Assembly (NCBI GenBank): GCA_013339765.2
Contig: CM023454.1
Span: 145,767,949-145,831,948, forward strand
Length of the DNA: 64,000 nt
DNA from: Haemaphysalis longicornis
Lineage: Eukaryota; Arthropoda; Arachnida; Ixodida; Ixodidae
Direction: 5' to 3'
This document shows positions 1-10,640 of the stretch, one piece after another (position 1 is the first letter of the stretch; the number at the start of each line of letters is the position of its first letter). The notes under the pieces were generated by a model. It was not told the origin of the DNA and made no database searches. It was given only the letters and a program-made list of their open reading frames with translations. The position numbers were made by a program, and so were the translations under genes.

Positions 1-475
1 GCGGCGGAGCCCTGTTCGTGGGTTGGAGGCCTGCTGGGCTCATCGCGGAGCTGTAGCCCTGGCCTGGAGGCGCCGGTGGGCGCAGAGCCTACAGCTCGCT
101 CTGGGGCTGCGAGCGCCCATCAACCGGGTTTGCCCCGGGCTCATCGCGGCGCCTCCGGTTCTGGCGCTGAGCAGCGGAGATCGGGACAGCGGGACGCTGT
201 CTAGAGGAGCCTGGCCGTTCCCTGGAATCCTGCGCCGGGCACCCGAGAATGCGCTCCTGCGGTCGCCTACGAGGTGACGATGGCGACCGAGCGGCATGCT
301 GCCACACTTCGGCGGGTGCCAGCCCACCCACAGCCGCACAGGGCGGCCCAGGCGCCGACCAGCGGTTCCTCGTGCGCTAGGAACCCGAGGACGATCTTCA
401 TTGACGGACCCGTACCCCGTGTTTGAGGGGGGGAGAGATGTGGGGAGCACCTTGGCACACCTTCTAGCCTAGAGG

Positions 476-754
476 GTGTTGCCCGGAGCCCCTCGCTGCG
501 AGCTCCCTTCCCTTGCCCTCCTCGCCTTCCGTGCGGCCACGCATGGCCTCCAAGATTCCTCCGCGCACACTTTGCTGCCGCGGGACCTGGGGACGTCGGG
601 CCCCGAGAGATGGCGCTGGCGGACACGACGGGCAGCGGGCAGCGAGGCGAAGGAGCGGGTGGTGCTGAAGAACCGCGCGCGGGGACTCGAACTCGAGACA
701 GAGTGTGATGATGGTGTGTGTGTGTATGCCCGGACGGTCGACAGCGTGGAGGAT
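476..754 (+). CDS. Candidate coding exon in CpG-rich DNA, unrecognised
   Basis: The first 700 bases are strongly GC- and CpG-rich, unlike the AT-rich DNA that follows. An open frame from 476 runs into a good 5' splice site, GGAT|GTAAGT, with the GT at 755-756. The last part reads ERVVLKNRARGLELE, with a mix of charged residues that is plausible for protein. A second ATG at 610 opens another frame that stops after 32 codons. I recognise no domain. It could be the first exon of a host gene with a CpG-island promoter, or chance. No partner exon was found downstream. Confidence 0.2.
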
Positions 755-841
755 GTAAGTAAAGAGTTCTTTCACGCAACCGCAGTGTGCCTCATTCCTG
801 GGCATGCCGTAGAGAGCAGGCCCACAAAGTGTCCAAAGTAA

Positions 842-2280
842 AGGTTGGCAGATTTTGTAGTGGGATAAAAGTTTATCTTTCCTGCCACAGCCCGCAAGGG
901 CTAGCAGTATTGTAAATAAATAAATAAAACAAAATGTTTCAGAAGCACATCTATTCATTATCCCCGGGAGCATGAAAGACGGACAGTTGGGAAGACGAAG
1001 TTGTTTTGCTGTTGGCGCTTCGCATGTACCAGGTAGAACGGAAATACTACACATTTGACTATGACGATCGCATGTCAAATATTCTCAGTGCCAGCAGCGA
1101 GGTTACTTGCGTATAAATGGGGTAAATTACCAATAACATGCGATTAAGCAGCGTCAGAAATCGAACATATGGGTTTATGACACAGCTAGGGAAATACGAT
1201 AAAGAAATTAAATGTTAGCCTTACCCTGGTGGGAGAAACAAGTTCAGAAACCTCACAATTGTTTTCCTCCCTGCCTCAACTAACAAGTTGAACAATGAGT
1301 GAATATGAATACTATGATCAGTTTTCTTTATATCAGGCGCTTTATATTTCTAAAATGTAAAAAACGGCCATAATTATTTGTCTTTTTTCACTGCGAACTG
1401 CTACTCAACCGTTGATCGGACATTAAAAAAATGCGTTCAATGTGACCTCATTTTTCTGAGTTAGAACAAAAATAATGCAAGAAATCTTTAGCTTTTTAGA
1501 ATACTCAAGAATTGAGTGCCATTTTGTGTAAATATTGCGAAAATTGAGAAACATGATTTTTTTAAATGACGTCGAAAGGTGGACCTTTTTTGCAAATTTT
1601 AATTTTTTGTCGCATTTCACGAAGCGGTATTTTCATAAATGTTTTTTGTAGAGCATTGAGAATAGTATGAGGTGTTCAGCAGCCCCTCGTAAACACGTCT
1701 GAAAAGCTAGACAGCTTAGACTTTAGGGCGATGTGCAAAAAAAGGTTTTTTTAGAAGTGCCACTTTTGAACGACATTGGTCTCGCTACTAAGTTTGAGAA
1801 ATAATTTCTCAAAATATATATAAATATTGCAAATTCAATTTTCATGAATCTAGCAGAAAAGTTTGCAAATATTTGTTTAAAAAATTAGGAAAATTTGGAA
1901 AAACTTTCGCTTCGTTTTACGGGGCCCCAAATTTGCCACACCGAGCAATGTGGAAAGAAGCCCGGCCCGATCGCGTTTTAAATATTTTTTTATTAAATCA
2001 ACTATGGCGTTACTCACTAAACTAATGCCAGTTCCACGTGGGGATGCAGTGCACTACACAATATTAAAGTTTCATCTCAAACAAAAAATGGTCATGGCAC
2101 CACTTTGGCTGTCCTTATCTGAACACACCCCCTTACAAATGTCCTGTAAGCTAACAGGCTGGTAGGAGTGTGGGGTGTCTTTAGGCACCGCTTTAGGTAG
2201 AACAGCTAGCGCAACGTGGTAGCGGTAATATTTCTGAAGTGTGCATCCCATCTAAGGTTGGAAGTAAGCGTGATTGCTAA
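842..2280. other. AT-rich stretch without genes
   Basis: AT-rich sequence with many homopolymer A and T runs, for example around 1365-1440 and 1800-1920. No frame here looks coding and I see no family signature. It would fit an intron of a gene starting in the CpG-rich stretch to the left, but that is inference only. Confidence 0.4.
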
Positions 2281-2284
2281 ATAT

Positions 2285-2530
2285 TTATGTTGTGAAACCT
2301 TACACTCTAAATATTTTTCACGCTCAACATGCATGAGTGTCGACGGTTTCTTGCACGCTTGTTACAAGTGACGCATTTTCACGCTTAAAAATCACGCTTT
2401 CTAAGCATGACTCGCGGGATGCGTAACGCTTGCCAAGTGTGAGTAAAAGATATTTTTTGCGCGCTTGTTTTAGGCGTGGTGAACTATCACGCTAAGCGCT
2501 CACGCTTGCCATCCATGATTGGCAACCTTC
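2285..2530. repeat. Dispersed CACGCT/AAGCGTG motif cluster
   Basis: CACGCT or a close variant occurs at least five times within 250 bases (near 2329, 2382, 2393, 2491 and 2501), with reverse complements such as AAGCGT between them. This gives a loosely self-complementary segment. It could be an old MITE or a decayed tandem repeat. No clear terminal repeats or target duplication were found. Confidence 0.35.
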
Positions 2531-2839
2531 TGAACGCTTAGTGAAGGTTAAAAAGAGGATTGTCCTTATCTGATGGAGTGTATAAGACACCTCTCTGAGC
2601 GTCAGAAATCAATCAAAAAGAAAGCTGAAAGGAACACAGTAGTTGCTGTGCCGTAATTATAGTCTCGGTAGATTGTAGAACCCAGCAAGCACATAAATAT
2701 GGCAAAACAAACATCATCTTAGTCAGCTTTCTTTTTAAATGATTTCTGACGGTCAGAGGGGCGCTTGCACACATCTGGAGATTATACACAGCTGGAGAAT
2801 GCCGCATCAAGTAAGAACAAATCCACTGTTTTCTCTTCA

Positions 2840-3404
2840 CTAAGCGTTAAGAAGGTGCCAGTCACGGATCGACACGCCTCCCGCTGCAATTGCAGCGTTA
2901 GTGTGATGAAGTGCCGGTGGACGAGAAAGAAGAGGAGACCGAGCGCGCAGCTGCGACGAGTGCGTGCAGAAAATAGAATCGAGCCGGGGATCAGTGGACG
3001 ACTGTGACGCGCTGTGCTGGAGAGCGCGGCCCTGTGACCGTGTTCGGGTGAGAACCTGGGTCGCAGCCGCTGCTGTGTCCGTGAGCCATCGGCCGATGAT
3101 CACGACAACCCGTGGGCTGGCCCTGCCTGGAGCTGGTGACGCGCTGGGCGAGAGAGCGCGGGTCCGGATTCACCTGGAGGTGGAACCCTCCATCCACACC
3201 CGCTGCTACGCCATCGAGCCGTGACTCATCGGCAAGGTCGGCGATGCCTGCCCGACGTCCCGTTCCTGGATGCGACGTGGCCTAGAGCCGGTCATCGAGC
3301 CAGCCGCGCCGTGATGTCCTCGTCGACCCCGCACGCGTCGGGACTTCAACACTCTGAGGGTCTTTTCTTTATTGCGGGCATTTTCCTGCTAGCCTCTTGT
3401 TTTT
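2840..3404. other. GC-rich segment left of the BEL insertion, possibly the start of the Gmr1-like 5' LTR
   Basis: GC-rich, non-coding sequence that continues at 6455 once the BEL element is removed in thought. The sequence from 6455 to about 6597 ends in ATTACA just before a possible primer-binding site (TGGCGAGCCTGCCAGGA, from 6602), so the joined stretch may be the 5' LTR and leader of the Gypsy element to the right. No matching 3' LTR was seen, so this stays an inference. Confidence 0.3.
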
Positions 3405-3409
3405 TCTAA
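3405..3409. repeat. Target-site duplication TCTAA of the BEL element (second copy 6450-6454)
   Basis: TCTAA stands directly before the left LTR and again directly after the right LTR at 6450-6454. Five bases is the usual duplication length for LTR retrotransposon integrases, so both element borders are fixed and the insertion is one event. Confidence 0.85.
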
Positions 3410-3667
3410 TGTAGAATCTCTTTGAATGGGTCGCAGCCGCATCGTCATCGACCGCCATAGGCCTGGTATGGCCAAACATTGTCTTGAAGGGATAGAGGTC
3501 AATCTCCCTGTGCTCTGGCATTATCGTCATGTCTAGGGGCGCACGAGCGCACGCATTTCTTCTTCGTCTTTCTTCCCCCTGACGTTCCATTTAACATAGA
3601 CCTTCGGATGGTCGCTCCTCTCCCCTCAACGCTTGAGTCTTGTCCTTGGGGGTCGACGGATCCCACA
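3410..3667 (+). repeat. BEL element 5' LTR (258 bp)
   Basis: Starts TGTAGAATCT and ends GATCCCACA (TG...CA ends). It matches 6192-6449 along its whole length with scattered substitutions and small indels. The body contains a pyrimidine-rich stretch, TTTCTTCTTCGTCTTTC. Confidence 0.9.
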
Positions 3668-3670
3668 ACT

Positions 3671-3692
3671 TGGTGCCGAAAAGACCCGGGAA
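3671..3692 (+). other. Primer-binding site, tRNA-Gly type as in other BEL/Pao elements
   Basis: TGGTGCCGAAAAGACCCGGGAA lies three bases after the 5' LTR end. It is a slightly altered form of TGGTGCCGAAACCCGGGA, which is common in BEL/Pao elements and pairs with a tRNA 3' end. The altered middle suggests a small insertion. Confidence 0.75.
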
Positions 3693-3789
3693 TCGTGTCT
3701 TCCACGCCGACACCGACAAGCAGGACCGACAACCTTTCTTCGACGGCTTCTGCTTGAGAGACCGGCGGACCTACCTCCAAGGACCAAGG

Positions 3790-5129
3790 ATGACGTCGAT
3801 CGAGCGGAAGCTGCTGCGACGAACCGCCCTTCGGGACAAGCTTTCAGCCTCCTTGTCCGAGATAGAAGACGGCCTCCGAAGTGGCACCCTGACCCACGGC
3901 GATGGACGCAGCGGTATCCTTGGAGAGGATCGAGGCCATGTATCGACCCATCCTGAAGGTGGACGAGGACATTTTGGGGGACATGACTGAAGAAATGGTC
4001 ACCGAAGAGACTTCCATCACGACGTCCTACAACGACAAGGGGGTGAAGATTAGAACGGAGCTTCAACACAGATCTCGAGGCCAACAGGCTGGTGAGTCTC
4101 TCGTTTCGCCTTCTTTAACGAGACCGCCGCCTAGCGAAACCGCAACCACCAAAACGTAGCTACCATAGAACTGACGAAGTTTGATAGAGACCGTCATAAT
4201 TGGACCAAATTCTGGAGTCAATTTGAGCACGCAATACACAAGAATTCGGAACTGCGAGCGACTGAAAAGTTTCATTATTTGACCAGCCTGCTTACCGGAT
4301 CGGCCGCTTCCGCAGTAACTGGGCTCCCCGTTACTGAACAGTGTTATAACGACGCAATAGGAATACTCCTGAAGCGGTTCGGCAATCAGACTAGGATTGT
4401 TCAAGACCACCTGCGGGCACTGATTGACATCAGAGCAGTTTCGTCTTCGAGTGACGTTGCACAACTTCGAAAACTTCGAAAGCTTTACGACGAGGTTCAA
4501 GTACACTGTAGGAGCTTGAACGCCCTTGGAACAAGCGCGGACACCTATTGCTCCATGTTACGTGAGCTGCTTCTACGAGCACTTCATCGAGACATGATCG
4601 TGAGGTACCACCAGTCGTCAAGAACTTCGTGTACTGCTTCAAGGTCAACTGGCATAGCGCGAGAGCAACAACCGATCGACCGCAAAAAAAGTTTGACGAA
4701 CTGATGGACTTCTTTGGAAACGAAGTTGAGTGTCTGAAAGCAGTTATTCAGGACACGTCTGATTTAACGAAGTTTAAGAAGGACGACAAGCCAGGGGAAC
4801 AGCTGCGAACAGGAATTTTCAAACATGAACATACTGCAGCGTTCCTGCATGCCGCAGCTCCCGACATACGAAAGTGCTGGTTTTGTTGCGCCTCATATGA
4901 CGCAGCGTCTTGCAAAGCTGAAGACGTAACCATGGAACATAAGAAGAGCCTTCTTACCAAATACGGACGTTGTTTCCGTTGTTTGACCCGAGGACACATC
5001 GCCCAAAAGTGTAGAAAGAGAATTGCCTGCCTGCGCTGTAAACGACGACTTGTCTCCTCGATGTGCAACGCAGATCCGGACAGCCATGAAAAGGGACAAC
5101 TTATATCGGCCCCCCTACAGCTCCTCTAA
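3790..5129 (+). pseudogene. gag: BEL/Pao gag, frameshifted
   Basis: The capsid-type structural protein. A start at 3790 (MTSIERKLLRR) begins a coiled, charged N-terminus. The frame shifts near 3900, again near 4156, and again near 4640. The central block (about 4156-4640) holds the DUF1759-like signature TKFDRDRHNWTKFW followed by FHYLTSLLTGSAA and helical segments. The C-terminal part (4629-5129) has one complete zinc knuckle, CFRCLTRGHIAQKC (CX2CX4HX4C), and a second, CLRCKRRLVSSMC, whose histidine is lost. At least three frame changes mean no intact protein is made. The neighbouring protease follows directly, as in a gag-pol polyprotein. Confidence 0.8.
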
Positions 5130-5672
5130 GGAAAAACAGGTAGCGCGATCCTCCTCCAGACGCTGAACATCCAGGCTTCCGGCGCCCGTAGCGCCGAAAG
5201 GTGCAGAATTCGGTTAGTCGGGGGAAGCCAGCGGAGTTTCATCACTACCGCAGCCTCTAAGAAGTTAGGATGCGAATTTCTTGGAAAGGAGGTCCTGACC
5301 GTAGGAGTCTTCGGAGGGAAAGAAACTAATAAAACTCTAAGAAGAGTTCGAGTTCACCTGCTTGACCCCACAGGTGAAAAAGCACTCAGTGACGAAGCAC
5401 TGGAGGTTTCGCCGATTTGCAACCAGATGATTCCTGTTCCCGACCAGAACATCATAAATGTTTTAAAGTCGCACTCTATCGACACGACAGCTGTCCTGTG
5501 CGGATCAGGAAGGGACAACGGCATATCGATTTTGATTGGTTCCGACTTCTACTGGGACATGGTGACAGGGAACATAAAAAACAGTTGGACCCAGCATCAA
5601 CGCTCTGGAAACACGACTGGGCTGGACAGTTCAAGGACGTGTTCAGACTACGCCGAAAACAGTCCACTGTAA
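5130..5672 (+). pseudogene. pro: BEL/Pao aspartic protease (A17 type), catalytic Asp missing
   Basis: The frame ending at 5672 carries RLVGGSQRSFI, then a beta-rich domain with LTVGVFGGKETNKTLRRVRV and ILIGSDFYWDMV. This is the layout of the BEL protease (DUF1758/peptidase A17), which cuts the polyprotein. Family members normally read D-G-G-S or D-S-G-S at the start of the active-site loop; here the position before GGS is valine, so the catalytic aspartate is gone. There is no good start codon because it is part of a polyprotein. Confidence 0.7.
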
Positions 5673-5679
5673 GAACGTC

Positions 5680-6190
5680 GTGGTTCTACACGCGAACCTG
5701 CCTGGTGTACCTCTCGCTCTCGAACGATTTGGAGAATCGGAGGCCACAGTCAGTAAAGATCCAGTACGCGCTTCAACGAGGGTTCAAGTCTCAGAAGACG
5801 CACGATACGAACACGCTATTCCTTGGAAGCAGGACGTCGAGCTATTCGACAACTTCAATGCAGAAGAGCGAAGATGTGAATAGTTGGTTAAGACCCCGCA
5901 TAAGTGGGAGTGTTGCTCAAGAAGAGAGAACCTGAATGACGCCCTAAAAAAAGGAATCGGAGACCGGTCGATGCTACAGTCCTCAACGTGGTGGGAACAA
6001 CCTACGTGGATGTTTTCGCATCGGGAGCACCAGAAAGCAAAGAGTCCTCTCGGGCTGCCACAGAAAACAGCGGAGGAGGCTAGTGCACAGTACTTCACCC
6101 TTCAGTTATTGACTTCGAAGTCGGTGAACGTTACCCGATCGAACCAGGCTACCCGCTCAACGTCTCTGCCCTTTAGAAGCATGCTCGCTT
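5680..6190 (+). pseudogene. Stub of BEL/Pao reverse transcriptase and deletion junction
   Basis: LERFGESEATVSKDPVRAS and YEHAIPWKQDVELFDNF match the segment that normally opens the BEL RT domain (the LERFW and ALPWK blocks). The frame ends at 5883. What follows to 6190 shows no RT motif: there is no YxDD, RNase H or integrase. A large deletion therefore joined the RT start to the sequence before the 3' LTR. Confidence 0.6.
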
Positions 6191-6191
6191 C

Positions 6192-6449
6192 TGGAGAATC
6201 TCTTTGAATGGGTCGCAGCCGCATCGTCGTCGACCGCCATAGGCCTGGTATGGCCAGCCATTGACTTGAAGGGATAGAGGTCAATCTCCCTGTGCTCTGG
6301 CATCATCGTCCTGTCTAGGGGCGCACGAGCGCACCGCATTTCTTCTTCGTCTTTCTTCCCCCTGACGTTCCAATAAACATAGATCTCGATGGTCGCTCCT
6401 CTCCCCCTCGACGCTTGAGTCTTGGCCTTGGGGGTCGACGGATCCCACA
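6192..6449 (+). repeat. BEL element 3' LTR (258 bp)
   Basis: Starts TGGAGAATCT and ends GATCCCACA, the partner of 3410-3667. It contains AATAAA inside TTCCAATAAACAT near 6371, a probable polyadenylation signal; the 5' LTR has CATTTAACAT there instead. Confidence 0.9.
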
Positions 6450-6684
6450 TCTAACGCGTATATCTTTAGTCTCGCGTCCTTGCTTCCGTGTGCTATCTTC
6501 TGCTTCTTCTTGTATCATGCATAAAGCAACGTTTACTTGCGCACGCACTCGTCGCTGACTTGTGACTTTCACGCCAATCCTGGGCCTATCCATTACAAAA
6601 GTGGCGAGCCTGCCAGGATTTCTTAACATCCGCTGAAAGGAGTCAGTGAGACACGAGTGTGCCTGTACCGTTAGCTTCAGCAGC

Positions 6685-7787
6685 ATGAATCTTGAGAAGT
6701 TAATGGCAATGGGGACTCAGCTGGGACTCTCGGGACAAGAGCTCAGGGCATGGATAGAGAGCGAACGGGCAGAGCAACGCGCCGCTAGAGCCGCCGAAAG
6801 GGAAGCCGGCCGATATACCGCGGAAGAGCGAAAGAAGCTGCGGAAAGAGCTAAAGATGCTGCACAAAAGGATAAGGAGCTGCTACTGCTAAAGATCCGGC
6901 TAAAAGAGGGTGGTGGTACCAGCCAACCAAATGTCGCCGCGGGAGGTGAGGTTGTTGCAACTCCGCCTGCGATTAACCCGCAGAAACTTCTTCCTCTTTT
7001 CGACGAGAAGCGCCATGACCTGTACGCGTACCTGCAAAGGTTTGAGCGCGTGGCAACCGGAGAGCAGTGGCCTCAGGACAACCGGGCCCTAGCTGTAAGC
7101 ATGTGCTAGAGGGGGGAGGCTCTTACCATCATAGGCCGTATGACCACCGAAGACTCCCTAGATTACGTCAAGGTCAAACGGGCGTTGCTCCGGCGGTTTC
7201 GTTTCACAGCCCAAGGTTACCAAGAAAAGTTCAGAAAGGCGAGGGCTGAGGATGGCGAAACGGGAAAACAACTAGCGGTGAGGCTTACCGGTTATTTTGA
7301 TCACTGGATCGAGATGGCGAATGTGCACAAAACTTTCGAGGCTCTTCGCGATCAAATGATCGGTGAACAATTCATCCGCTGCTGCCATTCCAAGCTCGTC
7401 ATCTTCCTGAAGGAGCGAGAGTGTAAGACGCTGAACGACCTGCCTGAGGCTACAGATCCTTTTCTAGAGGCGCAAAACCTCTCGAACCTTGGGAAGATTT
7501 CCGAAGACGTCCGCGATACGACAAAAACCGCGACCGACTCACAGGAAAAAGTGCCTCCCAAGTGCTTTTTACCCAATCGGCCAGGGCACCGAGCTCGAGA
7601 TTGTCGCGACACCCCTAAGGATCCAGCCAAATGCGCTACTTGTGGTCGCCGCGGTCACAAAACCGGTAACTGCCGGAACCATGGTCAAGAGCAGGTTGCT
7701 GCTTGTGCTGTCGCTGAACCTCGGGAAACTCGACAAAAGTACGTCGAGCTTGACGACGACAAGTGTGATGACAATCCTAGTGTCTAG
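6685..7787 (+). pseudogene. gag: Gmr1-like Gypsy gag, broken
   Basis: The ATG at 6685 (MNLEKLMAMGTQLGLSGQEL) opens a charged helical N-terminus that loses frame near 6880. The capsid core continues with LYAYLQRFERVATGEQWP near 7020-7070, meets a stop near 7107, then runs open to 7787 (SLDYVKVKRALLRRF, GYQEKFRKAR). Two zinc knuckles close it. The second, CATCGRRGHKTGNC, is complete; the first, CFLPNRPGHRARDC, has proline where the second cysteine belongs. Gag packages the RNA. Two breaks make this copy inactive. Confidence 0.75.
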
Positions 7788-7802
7788 TATTGTTATGGCA
7801 TC

Positions 7803-8066
7803 GTGAAGCAACATGGTTGTCTAGCCAAAGGAATGCTATTAAAGGAAGGGCGATTATTGGGACAGCCTGTCACTGTTTTGCGTGACACTGGGAGCAATAC
7901 CGTTCTTGTCCGGCGATACTTGGTCCCAGAAAACCAGTTAACGGGAAGAACTACCCAAGTACTGTTCTTGGTCGGAACAGTCAAGAAGTTCCCGGAAGCC
8001 AAAGTCTGTGTCCAAACCCCGTACTTTGCGCGCGAGGTTGCACGCGAGACGGACGTGTTCGCCTAG
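7803..8066 (+). pseudogene. pro: Gmr1-like Gypsy aspartic protease
   Basis: The frame reads LLGQPVTVLRDTGSNTVLVR. DTGS is the active-site loop of retroviral-type aspartic proteases, here intact. It follows gag after a stop and frame change at 7787-7803 and ends at a stop at 8064-8066, after which pol sequence continues in weak form (LSREAWESL). Confidence 0.65.
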
Positions 8067-8169
8067 ATAAGAGAGACAGTGCCAGTACTCTGTGCGCTAA
8101 CTGACAAGATCGTTTCACGAACAGATTGCTTGCTTTCCCGAGAAGCGTGGGAATCGCTCACAAATGAGT

Positions 8170-9506
8170 GTGACATAAAAGGCTCGTAACGGTGAGCGAG
8201 GAGGAAGCGACCGCGCGCGCGGAGATCAAACTGGCGGGGCGCGAGACCGGAGCGGCCGGAGAAGAAACCGAGGCGCTACAGGGTGCGGTTTCCCAGATAG
8301 GCGCGAAGGGCGGCTGCAGTTAGGGCACGGAGGATAATGCCGGAGAACAATGGGGCCTCGAAGAGGCGGGCGAAAGTAGTGCGTCAGCCGAATTCTGGAG
8401 GGCGCGACGTAGCGACGAGACTTTGCAAAGCGCGTGGAAAAACGGCAGAACAGGAAAGGAAGGAGTGATCATCAGCGAAGGGCTACTTTACCACAAAGAC
8501 AAGCTACTGGGGCAGCCGGTGAGGCAGCTCGTCCTTCCCGAGGGTAGGCGAAAGGAATTGCTCCAGGTGGCTCACGAGACTAAGTGGGGGGGGGGGTCAC
8601 CTGGGCTTCTGTAAAACAAAGGCCAGGATAAAATACAACTTTTTTCGGCCAGGCATGGAAGACGAGATTAGGCGTTACTGCATCAGCGGCCACGGGTGCC
8701 AGACAAGAGCAGACCTCTGACATTTCGACAGTGTACCTACAGAGCCACTGGTGCGGCCGAAGTACCCTTTCGAGCAGCTCAATGTCGACGTGATAGGCCC
8801 ACTTGAGCCGGTGTCAGCTAGGGGCCACACTTACGCGTTGTGCATTGTCGACCTGTGCACACGGTGGCCTGAAGTAGTTTGCATTCGATCCTTGAGTGCC
8901 AGTGCGACTTGCGACGCCCTGTTGAGCGTGTTCACCAGGACGGGGATACCCGAGGTTATCGCATCTGACTGCGGAACTAACTTCACCGCGGAGCTCACAA
9001 AGGAGTTTCTGGGAGAACTGGGCTACTCCCCTAGGTTCTCGACGCCGGGACACCCCGAAAGTAACGGAGCCGTCGAAAGGTGGAACCGCACTTTTAAAAA
9101 CATGTTGGCCCACACTATACAAAAAGAAGGGCGGCACTGGGACAGGTTCGTTCCGTTCCTGCTGTGGGCTTATCGGGAGGTCCCGCACGATACGACGGGG
9201 GTTGCACCCTTTCAGATGCTTTACGGGAGAACGCCAAGCGGCCCGCTCTCCGTTGCAAGGCTCATGTGGGAAAGAGAGGGCACCGTGCCGTCGGCACTGG
9301 GGCCGTCCCCATCGGTGCACATGAGAGACGTGATGGCGAGGCTAGATCGCGCCGCCGAGGCGGCCGAGCTAATGAGCAGGAAGCAGCAAAACGCCTTCGC
9401 GAGCCAATTCAATAAACTGGCTGCGTACAAGAGATTTCAAGCGTGCGAAGCGGGTTTGGTGTTCGACGATCAGCGCTCTGGCAACATGTTTCCTAAATGG
9501 AAATGA
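8170..9506 (+). pseudogene. int: Gmr1-like Gypsy integrase, upstream of RT
   Basis: Integrase inserts the cDNA into the chromosome. A linker (near 8390-8580) shows LLYHKDKLLGQPVRQLVLPE, the usual lead-in to the HHCC zinc domain. That domain is frameshifted near the G run at 8587-8596 and has lost one cysteine (SGHGCQ). The core at 8751-9506 is open: the first Asp is in NVDVIGPL, the second in IASDCGTNF, and the Glu in NGAVERWNRTF, so the DDE triad is visible. LLWAYREVPHDTTGVAPF follows. After 9506 the tail HYFVEIPEGGRKLVHTSKLH continues into the RT block with no foreign DNA between them. Confidence 0.8.
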
Positions 9507-9549
9507 CCCCGCACGGTCGTCGGAGGTCATCGGGAGAACTCATTACTTC

Positions 9550-10640
9550 GTGGAAATTCCAGAAGGAGGGAGAAAGCTTGTGCATACCAGCAAATTGCAT
9601 TCCTACCAAAGCAGAGTGAGCACCGTGGGTGTTTTATTTGATGAGGACGGGGCTTCTGGTGAGGTCGACTATGCGCCTCCGCTGACAGATGAGCGTTCCA
9701 GTGGCATGGTCCACCCAGACAGCATGACAGCTCATCTGGAGGAAAGAGCCAGGGCTGACATTCACGCAGTGTTCGCAGAGCGCGAGGGCTTGTTTAAGGA
9801 CAAACCAGGAATGGCCAAGGGGAGGGAACACTACATTCTGTTAGAGGAAGGGTTCTCCCCAAAATCGTGTCAACCCTACCGCGTACCCGCCGCATTACAA
9901 GGGGGGGAAGCAGGCAGGTCGATGAGCTCCTTAAGGGAGACCTAATTTTTTCTTGCGAGAGCCCGCATGCTAATCCGTTTGTATGCGTTCCTAAAAAGGA
10001 CGGCTCCTTGAGGATATGCGTGGATTACCGTAGGTTGAACGCCGGCGCTGTAGCAGATGCGTATCCCATGGCTCTGCAGGAGGAACTGATGATGAGAGTA
10101 GGGAAGGCACGTTGCTACGTAACTGTACTCGACCTCCGGATGGGATACTGGCAGGTGCCGTTGGCGCAATCCGCTCAGCCAATCCGCTCAAGAGGCCAAT
10201 TCGCGTGGAGGGTTATGCCTTTCAGTCTCAAAAATGCCGCTCAGACTTTCCAGCGAGCAATACATGAGCTCTTGCTGCTGCATTCTGAGTACGCCTGCAC
10301 CTATTTGGACGATATCGCGGTCTTCAGCAAGATGCTCGACGAACACCTGCAGCATTTAGTGCGGTCTTCACAGCCTTATAGCGGGTAAACCTTCAGGTTA
10401 AGCTTGAGAAGTTTCAAATCGCATGTGGTTCTATACGCTACTTAGGGAACGTGGTAGGATCAGGGACGCATGCGCCAGACCCAGACAAGTTAGCGGCAAT
10501 ACAGGGCTTGCAAGCAACAACTACTAAAAAAGAACTACGTAGTGTGCTGGGGCTTTGTGGCTGTTACCGAGGCTACGTTCCGAACTACGTCGAGGTGGCG
10601 CGGCCGTTGACAGAACTGACGGGAAAGAGTGTTTCTAACA
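9550..10640 (+). pseudogene. Gmr1-like Gypsy reverse transcriptase, downstream of integrase
   Basis: RT begins with GLFKDKPGMAKGREHYILLE near 9790. A frame change near 9900, in a GGGGGG run, leads to FVCVPKKDGSLRICVDYRRL and the catalytic box YLDDIAVFS near 10300 (the Y-x-D-D aspartates are present). The first catalytic aspartate lies in VLDLRMGYWQVPL. The frame stops at 10388 and resumes at 10451 with the connection region ELRSVLGLCGCYRGYVPNYV. Only the order relative to integrase is unusual; the RT itself is Ty3/Gypsy in type. Confidence 0.8.

Larger units (their letters stand above)
3410..6449 (+). mobile_element. BEL/Pao LTR retrotransposon, internally deleted
   Basis: A complete insertion of 3040 bp: LTR 3410-3667, primer-binding site, gag, protease, a scrap of RT, LTR 6192-6449, with TCTAA duplicated on both sides. 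Gag and the A17-type protease match the BEL/Pao type. Full members are usually 6-8 kb; RT core, RNase H and integrase are missing here between about 5880 and 6190. The two LTRs have the same length and differ at several positions, so the insertion is not very recent. It sits in DNA that belongs to, or flanks, the Gmr1-like element to the right. With both LTRs and primer site kept, it may once have moved with proteins supplied from elsewhere. Confidence 0.9.

Noticed and set aside
1..780. Long minus-strand frames in the first 800 bases
   Set aside because: They overlap one another in several registers in GC-rich DNA and show no domain. The plus-strand frame with a splice donor is only slightly better and is given at low confidence.
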